DNA from: Tetrahymena thermophila SB210 | Taxonomy: Eukaryota > Ciliophora > Oligohymenophorea > Hymenostomatida > Tetrahymenidae | NCBI RefSeq assembly: GCF_000189635.1 | Contig: NW_002476381.1 | Coordinates: forward strand, 467,496 to 531,495 | Direction of reading: 5' to 3' | Length of the DNA stretch: 64,000 nucleotides | Shown: positions 50,238 to 60,346 of the stretch, one piece after another | Position numbering within the stretch: the stretch's first letter is position 1 | How the letters are laid out: every line of letters begins with the position of its first letter | Program-made: the position numbers and the translations under genes | Notes under the pieces: model-generated | Seen by the model: only the letters and a program-made list of their open reading frames with translations | Database searches by the model: none | What the model was told of the DNA's origin: nothing

Positions 50238-53200
50238 TCAATGATTTTAGTTTTATATTTATTTTGTGATTTAAATAGATTCCAATAAATATTCTAAGGC
50301 TATTTTGTTTTCACCAAGATTAAGGTAGCATAATCCAATATTATTTAGAGATTAAGCAATAATAAGATAATTTTATTTAAACATTTATCTTCTTATCTAA
50401 AAGGATTCCAATTTAAATTCTAAGACCTTTTTGTAATCACCAAGGTTTTTATAACATAAGCCAACTTTATCAAGTGATTTAGTAATATAAGGGTGATTTT
50501 CTTTGTCAAGTTATTTTGTCATTTAAAGAGATTCCAATAAATAATCTAAAGCCTTAGAGTTGTCACCAAAATTATAAAAGCAAAGACCAACATTAATCAG
50601 TGATGAAGGAATATTAGGATGATCTTTATTAAATATTTACTTCCAGATTTTTAGAGATTCCAACGAATATTCTAAGGCGTTTTTATAATCATACAGAGTT
50701 TGATAGCAAATACCAATATTATTCAAACAACTAGCAATACCTGGGTGTTTTTCTTTGTATATTTATTAGTATAATTTAAGAGATTCCAATAAGTATCCTA
50801 AGGCTTTTTCACTTTCATTAAGATTTAAGTAACTACTGCCAATATTATTTAGATATAATGCAATTAATGGGTGATTTTCTTTAAATATTTATTTTGTCAT
50901 TAAAAGAGATTGTTAAAAATATTCTATGGCCTTTTTATAATCACATAAAATTTGATAGCAAATACCAATATTATTCAAACAACTAGCAATACCAGGGTGT
51001 TTTTCTTTGTATATTTATTAGTATATTTTAAGAGATTCGAATAAGTATCCTAAGGCTTTTTCAATTTCATTAAGATTTAAGTAACTACTGCCAATATTAT
51101 TTAGATATAATGCAATTAATGGGTGATTTTCTTTAAAAATTTATTTTGTCATTAAAAGAGATTGTTAAAAATATTCTAAGGCCTTTTAGTAATTATCAAA
51201 ATTAAAATAGCAACTAGCAACATTGTTCAATTATTATGCAATTTATGGATGATTTTCTTTGTAAATTTATTTTGTCATTTACAGAGATTCTTGTAAATAT
51301 TCTAAGGCTTTTTGGTAAAAGCCAATATTTTAATAGTATAATCCAATATTACTAAGATAGATTGCAGAATCAGGATGATTTTCTTTGAGTATTTATTTAC
51401 TTTTTTAAAGTGATTTTAGTTAATACTATTAGGCTTTTTAGATATCACCAAGATTTTGATAGCAAAGCCCAATATCATTGAGAGCTGAAGAAATTGATGG
51501 ATAATTATATTTAAATTTTAATTTTAGCATTTAAAGAGATTCTAGTAAATATCTTAAGGCTTATTTGTAAAGACCAAGATTTTGATAACAAACTCCAACA
51601 TCTTTCAAAGATACTGAAATTTCAAGGTGGTTTTCTTTGAATATTTATTTTCTCATTTAGAGGGATTTTAATTAATATTCTAAGGCTTTTTAATTTACAC
51701 CAATATTTTAATAGCATTTACCAACATCAGCCAATGATACTGCAATATCTTATTTCATTTTTTAAATATCAATTTAATTATCTTTTTTTATAAATTCCTT
51801 CTAAATAGCTAAAATATTTAAATTGTAAAAAAGAGAAATTTCTAAAAAATAAGGGATTTCTTTATTTTTATCATAAGGATATAATTTTAAAATTTCTTTC
51901 ATTTCATCTAAGTATTATTTTAAGAAAGATTAACATTAATTTTATTTTAAAATATATTAAAAAAACTCATTTAATATTTGATGACAGTTTGATCTTTATG
52001 TTGGTTTTTCTAAAATCATTTTTTCATCAACAATTCTTATGAATTAAGAAATAATTTCTAAATAATTTTATTATTAAACTTACTAAAAAACTTTCAAAAT
52101 AATTTCAAAAGTCTTTCCTAAGGAATAAATATCGCTCTAATAATCAATATTTAGATCATTATTTAGCTATTCAGGTGAGGCATAAGATTTTGTGAGTCCT
52201 TTAATGCTAATTTGCTAATTGTTTTTTTTAAGTGAAGACATTCCAAAATCAGTATAAACATATTTACCAGAATTTGTAAAAAGGATATTTGTAGGTTTAA
52301 TATCAAGATGTAAAATATTATAAATTCTAAATTATATCAACCCATCTAGTAAGTTAAAAATCATTTTTAATAGCTTCTCTAATGGAAAATCTTTTTTAGT
52401 TTTAAGTTAATGGAACAACTCATATTACAAACTAAATTGGCATTTTTCTAAAATTAAGACATGAACATTTTTATTAATTTTGATAAACTCAACAAATTTG
52501 ACTATATAAATTTCTAAAAGTTTCATAATTTATATTTGATCTTCATCATCATACTCAAATAATATTTTGAAAACTAAGTCTAATTTTCCTTAGATGGATT
52601 ATCTATATCCATGGAATATAAGTCCTTCGCCTCCTTTACTTAAATATTCGCATAAGAAATAATTTTTCGCTATTAAGCGATCAAGTATTTCACTTTTTTA
52701 TACTTAAAATTGTCTAAAAAAATAAAAATCTTTACATTCTTATTTTTATTTGCATCTTTCACATTTATTACAACTTAGTTAGTTAATTTTATCTTTATTA
52801 ACTTACTCAAAATAATTTTTATTCCATTCAATTTTAGTCTAAGCTAAATAATCAAAATTATTGTAAATTTGGAGAAAAACATCTTTTTATAAAATTAAGA
52901 TGTATGTGAATCCATTTAAATTAAAATAATTCATTTCATCATTAAATTTTTGCATTATTATGAAATACTTTTATAATTCTGAATGAGTAGGATTAAACAT
53001 AATAACAAAAACATAATCTTGGTATTTATCCTATCCTTCTTCTTAATATCCAATGAAAATATCTTCAATTCTGTTTTTTATGAAAGATTTACATAAGAAA
53101 TACTTTTTATTTTTAAGAATATAAATTATTTCTTTTTATTACTTTTAAAATGTCTCACTTGTTTGATTTGCATTAATATCATTAAATATATTTGCTTACC

Positions 53201-54323
53201 ATTACCTTTTGTTATAAGTTATTGTTATATTTAATGAATTTTAATCTAAATAATTTCGAACTAAGTAGTCCTTGAATTGATAATCATTAACTAGTTAAAT
53301 ATTACATGTTTAAGCTTAATAAATATCATTTTTAGAAATCTGTTTTTATTTAAAATTGCTTTCTCTTAAATCTATTAACTTCTATTTGCTAGTAGTTTAT
53401 TCAACTATTTAAATGTCTTTTAAGAAACCAAAAAAAGCTTCGTAAAGAAAATTGATATATTCTTAAATAAATTCTTCTAAATTTAGTTAAAATATCAATC
53501 CGTCAATTTGTTTATTTTAATATTCACAATAAAAGTATTTTTTATTTAACAGAAAAGATAGAATACGAGATTTTACGTTTTTGAAGCACCTATAACTTAT
53601 ACATGTTTTCTAATCTTGGCAGATATCGCATTCTTAGTAATTTGTTGAATTTATTTCACAACCCTCCTCTATTTGTAAGATGTTTTATTTGAATTATACA
53701 AGCAATTTAATATTCTTTTAAATTTAAAAAAACGTTCCTTTTTAAATAACTAGAATTTAAATATTTTCCTCATCAATTTAAACATGGTTAAATTCATATT
53801 CTAGACTTTAAATTATTTAAATTTTTTAATCAATTTCTGATTAAATAGGATTATAAATTATTATAAAAACAAATTCATCAAAATTTTAGTATTTATCATT
53901 TTCAAATCCAAGAATTAAGTCTTCTTTAGCATTTGAAACAAGAATCTGACATAAATAGAACTATTTTTCCATTAATTTTTAAAATATTTTATATTTATGT
54001 CTTTTAAAAGCATCACTTTAAGTTTGATTGCTTATCAATTTATCAAAAATAGCTGGATCCCATTTTTTAGTAATTTACATTACTCCTTGGTCAATTTATT
54101 TATACTTTTCATACTCTTAGAAATTGTACTAATCAATTTCATTTTGTATATTTTGTAATTAAAATTCATAACTTTATGTGAGATTTTTTTATATTTTAAC
54201 TTTTTCATTTATATCTTTTTAGTTAATAGCTTGGCACATATCCATTTAGAATAACTTGCTTTAACATTTTTTTCTAAGAATTTAGCTTTTTACTTTTCTA
54301 TTCAGTGTTACATCAGAAATCAT
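50238..54323 (-). CDS. Protein kinase with degenerate N-terminal modules and 12 TPRs
   Basis: Intronless 1362-codon frame (1361 aa). Residues 1-540 hold two modules of about 230 aa that each contain a strand pattern like the kinase N-lobe (FYLCQILVSNAKEDLILGFE; YFLCKSFIKNRIEDIFIGYQ) and Cys clusters (CDICQDQKTC, CNKCERCKQKQEC). The real kinase starts YFLCEYLSKGGEGLIFHGYR. It has LVFKIL (catalytic Lys), ILHLDIKPTNILF (HxD with Leu in place of Arg), YTDFGMSS, SYASPEQL and DIYSLGKTFE, so the key Lys, Asp and DFG are all present. From about residue 850, twelve TPRs of 42 residues run to the end, of the type SLNNIGLCYLNLGENKIALE, with KENHP between repeats, similar to kinesin light chain. The frame is open upstream; ATG at 54245 is an alternative start. 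Set inside the membrane-protein array on the same strand. Confidence 0.88.
50701..51200. repeat. 252-bp tandem duplication inside the TPR coding region
   Basis: The block starting tgatagcaaataccaatatt at 50701 is repeated from about 50953 with only a few changes, through atgcaattaatgggtgattt. 252 bp is 84 codons, exactly two 42-residue TPRs, so frame and repeat phase are kept. TPRs 6-7 and 8-9 are the duplicated pairs. Confidence 0.88.
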
Positions 54324-55111
54324 GAAGATAGATGAGTTTATTTAGTTTGAGTTTGAACTTTATTCTTACTAAAAAAGTTAGTTTATTGTCAATAAATCAT
54401 TATTTTAATCTTTTTTATTTTATTTATCCATTTCCTTATTTATTTTAAAAGCTGTTTTTTTTTCTTCTACTTTATATGTTAAAAATATTTCCTTTCAAAT
54501 TTTTTTATGATATAAAATTAATTAATTTTATCAAAATTGAAATCTATGGTAAACAAAAAATAAAAATATATTTCTTCTAAAATAAAGCTGAATTAATATC
54601 TCCAATGTTTAATAACTTAAATTTATAATTTCCAATCATGATAAAAGATTAATTTTTCTCTTTTAATAAATTTATTTGGATAATATTGCGAAATCCAAAA
54701 TAAAATTTGTTTGTTTTGATTAAGATTGAAAAAAATAAAATAAACTAATTCGATTTGAATTCAAATCTAAATCAATTTATTTATTTATTTATTTATTTGT
54801 AAATCAAAAATGAAAACAAATTATCAAATAATTAATTTTGTTAATTTTATTCATAAAATGCTATGATAGAGTTTAAAATTTTTTTAAAATTCTGATAATT
54901 ATATTAAAAAATATTGTTTATTATATATAGAAAGAATTTCTAAATGTTTTTGATAAAAAATGAAATTTTTATTTTAAATTTGATTTTATGAATTTATAGT
55001 TTATTTTAAGCAATGGAAAAAGATAAATTTTTTAAAACCCATCACTGATATATTTTATTATTTATTAATAATTTTATTATCGATAATATGACAATTTCAT
55101 TTGTAATTTTA
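54324..55111. other. AT-rich spacer upstream of kinase-TPR gene
   Basis: Contains an (attt)n run at about 54776-54800. No gene recognised; must contain the kinase promoter and the 3' UTR of array gene 7. Confidence 0.6.
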
Positions 55112-56638
55112 TCATCTTGCTAATAAATCGTATTTTATCTATGGCATATAGTTGTTAGTGTAGATCTCAAAATATCTGCTAAAAGCTATTTAGGATAAAA
55201 TTTCTGAAATAAGCGTTTTTAACAATTATTTTTCTTCATATTTTAAGATATCTATAAGATAATTATTTGTTTAATTTTATAAGAAACCTTTAAATATTCT
55301 TTTTATAATTATCTCAGGAATATTGATTGAGTTATTCCTAAAGCTTTTATAATATTTTAGTAATGTATAACTAATGTTTTCTTAACTTTTTAGCAGCTAC
55401 TCAAAGTGGTAATTACAATATATGTAATATTTGTCAGTAAAAATAATATCAATTTTTTTTGTTTATTCTATATTTGAAATTGTTTTGTGCATTTCATAGA
55501 ACTCTGAGCAATTCTAATCTTCGCAGATGTTATTTTAATTTGGCATATAATCTATTTACTAATCCCTTTAATCAACAATTATTTCTATTTTTTTAATAAA
55601 TACAAAGTAGAATCCTAGCAATTTTTTATTCACGCCTCCAAAGGTTTCATTTCGATTTAACAAAATAATTTTTTAAGTTAAACCTTATTGAACTATTAAA
55701 AACAAATATATTACAAAATATATTGAATTCAGCAATAAAACTATGATGTTATTCACTTAAAAGATACCTCTGTATGTTAAGGTATTGCATAGAATATCTT
55801 CTAAAATTTCATCACCAATAAAAATCTAAAAAAGCAAAAATCTACTTATTTGGCTTAAAAAATTAGCTATTTAAATCTACATATATAAATATTTAGAAGA
55901 TGTATGTTAGACTGGAATGTTGTAAAAAAGGTTTATCACCAATGGTAATGGCTAGAAGAAATAATTTTATAATTTATAGCGTTCTCTTAGAATGTATATA
56001 TTTTAAATAATTAGGATGATAAAATTATAGTAGATTAGTTTACATCCAAATGAGTCAACTAAATACAAAAAAGAAGCAATTGTTAAATGATAGGTTAATA
56101 TATTAATGCTTTTAATGAATATCTTTTAATAATAGGCTATTCTTATTTAATAAATAGACATTAGTGATATCCATATAGCACTTATTGATATATACATTAT
56201 AAACAGTGTATACCCTAAGTATCTAAAATAAATAGAGATAGAAGTATTCTCCAAATAACTTAAACCAAAGAAAAAAATGAGTTAAATTATATTTTAAAAT
56301 CCTCCTCTAGAAACAATAAACCTAATCATTAAAGCTAGCAATTAATGTTGACTGATTTAATTGTAAAAAATAGGATAAACCCATCCTAAATTTAAAATAT
56401 CTAACATTAAAAACACAATTTTTGAACAATCTCCAGTATTGCAGCAAGTAGATACAAAAATGATTATTAATTTATCAATACAGAATACTATAAAGAAAGC
56501 AATAGGATAAGATACTTCATTTACCTAATAGCATTTAACTGCAAATAGAACATTTAAAATATCTAAAATGTACAAAGGTAATACTAGAATAGACCATTTG
56601 CTTATTTATTGTGGATGATCTTTAAAGAAACTATTCAT
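55112..56638 (-). CDS. Array gene 7: polytopic membrane protein, second subgroup
   Basis: 508 aa (509 codons). Sister of array gene 6 despite the kinase-TPR gene lying between them. Shares its short N-tail type (MNSFFKDHPQQISKW), the SFFYLVDSFG-like sixth segment and the aaggggagttag 5' flank. C-tail ends as in gene 1 (LLAR then TGA). Loops after segment three and between five and six differ from gene 6. Intact frame. Last recognisable copy; nothing homologous was found to its right. Confidence 0.83.
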
Positions 56639-58161
56639 TTCCTTTTTAATTGTGAATAAAAACAAATATTATTAAATTTTCTTCTTCTTAAAAATTACAC
56701 TCAAAATTTTTTATAATATAAAACAAAAATAACACACTTTCTATATTTATTATTAACTAATATAATATGAATAAGTATTTAGTATTCCTTTTTTAAAGAA
56801 GGGGAGTTAGTGAAAAAATTTTTTGTTATACAAGATGGGTTTTAGAAAATTTACAAAAGATAGTTTCCTTCCAAAAAATTACATAAAAAATAAATGTATT
56901 ATTTTTTTCAAAAATAGATAAATTAGAAAATGAAAAGTTTGTAAGAGTTTCTTATTTCACCAAAAACTATAGAAAAAGAAGATCTTAATTCAATCTATAA
57001 TTTTGTTTTTGATCTAATTTTGTGAATGAGCTTGAAAAAGTGAAAGAGAAAGCTTAAAGATGATATGCTATTTATATTTATAACAAAAAATTAACACCTT
57101 TTCAAAATCATTTTATTTTTTTATAACTCAAATATTTTAATGCTCAACTTCTTATTTATGATATCAAATTCAACAAATTTTAGTTTTTTTTATTTCATAT
57201 CTTAATTCATATCAAATAATTAAATATAATTCGTTTTTTTACCTATTTTTTATATAAAGATTAAAAATTCTAACAATGATATATGTAGTATTGAAAAATC
57301 ATATATACCTACCTTACCCCTTTTCAAACTATATTCGATATACAATATAATCATTTACAAATTAATAATTTAATAAATCATATCAGCTATTATATTTTGT
57401 ATTGCTATTTTTGAATAATTATTTCCTACACGAGAAGATTTATCAAATAGTAGCTATAGGTAACTAAATTGAAGAGAACTTTTATAATTATCTGAATTGA
57501 TAGAATTCATAAATTTAGCTAAAAAATAAAGTTTTATCTACCATTTTTATTTTAAATCTAATTTCAAATATAAATCACAAAAGAAAAATAAAGAATATAT
57601 TCGATAAACCCTTCTTTAATTTGTCTATATCATAACAACAATTTCATCATATTAAATATAGCTTTTTTAAGATAAATTTTGAATTCTTGATTAAAAAAAT
57701 GGACTAAATAGATGATTTATAAATATTAAGTAAATAAATAATTGAATTATGAAATTTATTTCTAATTTGATCTAAAATTTAGTGGCATCTATAATCTTGA
57801 TTTTTACTTTTGCGATATAAATTTAAATTTAAAGATTAATTTAAATTAAGCTTTAAGTGTAAAAGATTATACAAAAATAGGTAGAATAAAAAATTTAATT
57901 GGTCAATGGTGATATCACAAGTCTATAAATATCAATTAAAATATAATCATTGTTTTCTTTTTGTAATTATTATAAGTTTAATTTAAATTTTTGCTTTTGA
58001 ATTTACTTTTCGAACAATAAATTCTGATATAATTTATTTTGAATTGAAAAAGTCTTCAATTTTGTAGTAGATGAACAAAGTACTTTTTAAAATGTAGATA
58101 AGGCTTAATTCTTATAAAATAATCAATTTACAATAAATATAACTCATAAAAACTCACAAAA
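56639..58161. other. AT-rich spacer
   Basis: The first about 220 bp are the subgroup-2 array 5' flank. The rest is AT-rich with no protein-like frame. It contains the promoter of the secreted protein gene at 58162 but no recognisable element. Confidence 0.55.
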
Positions 58162-59283
58162 ATGCAAACTCTTCTCAAAATATAACTAATAATCTTATCA
58201 TTTTAAATTTTAATTTAGACATCTTTTGCTGATAGTTTTAGTTGTGCAAATCATCCTCTTTATTCTTAAATTAAACAACTTATTTAATAATCAGTTAAAG
58301 AAGATGATTCTTTGAATTAACAGTCAGCTACTTTCTTTGATTAATATGAAAATGCAAGTCCTACTACTTTACAAGCTGCTAAATTAGGAGTATGCTCAGT
58401 ATACTCTGGATAGAAAACTTGTTGCAACCTTTAAATCTCAAGGTTTATTGATTCTTTAGCTGTGAAAAAAGTGAACCATATCTAAAAGTCAAAAGATGCT
58501 TTCTAAAAATTAGTTTAATCATATATTAATTTAATTTCAAGTTAATGCAGCTAACAAAACATAGTATAGACAACATTAGAATAAATTTTAGCTAATTAGT
58601 AACTTAAAAATTTCTAGATATTAAGAACTGCAAAAAAGTAATGCAAAGTAAAGTTTGGAAAAGCTTTATCAGCATTTAACAGAGGTATATTGTGTTCAAT
58701 TTGCTCAGGTTCAGATAAGATATAAGACTATTATAAAGATAATAAACTTAAGATTTCTATAGATTCTGTAAATGCATTTGAAAGAGATTCTAGTAATGCA
58801 ATAGATTGTTTATCTAAAATATTTACTTCAGATAATTTAGATAACATACTTAAAGAATTTAATAGCTATTATATTAAAAATAATGATAGTTGCATTAGTT
58901 AAATTAATACTATAATTAAATCTAATTTTTTAAATCCTCAAGTGAAAAGTTAAGATGAAAAAGGAAATAAAAAATGCAAAGGAACTAATTTATTTACAGA
59001 TAACCTTGAATGCGAATAGGCATTATAGGGTAAAGTTGAAGTCTTGAATACACCAAAAAATCGAAATTTAAATTAATATGAAAGCCAATACAGAAATTTA
59101 CTATAAAACTCAGATGTTTACACAGGAGTAGGTGGTATTTTAATTTATATCAAATCAGAAACAGATAAAAATGTTTAAGAAGATATTGTTTAAGCTCCAA
59201 CTTTTACGTTTGTTAGTAAAACAACGCATAGCTCAATACTAGATTTAATAATTTATACTTCTATCTTACTTTTACTAAATTGA
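58162..59283 (+). CDS. Secreted, possibly GPI-anchored Cys-containing protein
   Basis: Intronless, 373 aa. N-terminus MQTLLKIQLIILSFQILIQ followed by TSFADSFSC is a clear signal peptide with cleavage near AD/S. The mature part carries spaced cysteines (SFSCANHPLY, GVCSVYSGQKTCCN, SSQCSQQN, KKQCKVKFG, GILCSICSGS, AIDCLSKIF, DSCISQINT, KKCKGTNLF, LECEQALQG), probably disulfide-bonded. The last 14 residues, LDLIIYTSILLLLN, are hydrophobic and preceded by small residues (KTTHSS), consistent with a GPI-attachment signal. No known domain recognised; similar layouts are common among ciliate surface or secreted proteins. Codon use and the single TGA support a real gene. Confidence 0.8.
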
Positions 59284-60346
59284 ATTGTACATATAAATAA
59301 AATAAAATTACATTTTGCAAGATATATTAATATTTATTAAAAAAATTTAATTTATTATCCAAATATGATATTTATTTTTTAAACCAATAAAATCCTTTTT
59401 TCAATTAATTTAGCTAAATTTTAAGTAACATTTTATGTTATCAAATTTTTAACTAATAATTTTTTAATAAATATCCAAAAAAAAATATTTTATTTTATTT
59501 AGGTAATTTTAAATGTTAAATTATTAGTTTGAATGAAAAAAATTTAAGATACCATAATTCCTCATTAATTAAGACCACTCCACCCCCCAAATTTTTATGA
59601 AAAAAAATGGCCTTAATTTCCAAAAATTTTCTAAAATGGCCTTAATTAAAGAGGAATTAAGGTATCTGGAATTAAATAATTATATTGATAGAATATTTAT
59701 TATGATTTTATTTATTTTAGAAAAGGTAAATTAGGATTTTTTAAAATTAAAACAAATAAATAATAAATGATATAATAATATTTTTTAAATCAGAAACTAG
59801 AAGTCAACTGATAGATTTGTGAAATTTTAATAAAAATTAATTTCCTTCCTATCATTTTATTATTGAATTTTAATTTTTTTAAATTTTAACTAATAAAAAA
59901 TATTTAATTAAAGAATTAAGTGCTTTGATTCAAGCTTAGAATTAAAATAGCAAGTTAAGCAAAGCTGCAAATATTTGGACCAATATTAATTATCGAATAG
60001 ATTAAGCTAAGGAGGAGGAGTAGAGAGGCCATCTGAGACTGTAAGAAAATAAAATTGGACAATTAAAAAATTATTTATTAATTTTTTTAAGATGCTTTTT
60101 CTGAAAAATTCAATGATTTTCAAAATTTTTCTGAAAATTTTATTAAATTTTAAAACTTAGATTTTTTATTATACTTTGAGATATGAATTAAATAAGAAAT
60201 ATAAAAATTAATTTATTACTTATTTAAAGTCTGTACAAACATACAAACATAATTAATTTTTATGTAAAAGGAAATACAAGAATTCTTGTAAATTTAAAAT
60301 TAAAAATAATTAAATATTAGCTTTTAAAATTGTTGGAATTTTTATT
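59284..60346. other. Spacer containing an inverted-repeat element
   Basis: Convergent 3' flanks of the secreted protein gene and U2AF65. Apart from the hairpin element at 59547-59667 it is AT-rich; a short GC-richer patch (aaggaggaggagtagagagg) lies at 60009-60030. No gene seen. Confidence 0.6.
59547..59667. repeat. 121-bp element bounded by 27-bp inverted repeats
   Basis: Left arm 59547-59573 (agataccataattcctcatt...) and right arm 59641-59667 (...gaggaattaaggtatct) are reverse complements at 25 of 27 positions. The centre has C-rich ccactccacccccc and two ggccttaatt strings, which can extend folding. Resembles a small MITE or a hairpin RNA source. Confidence 0.85.
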
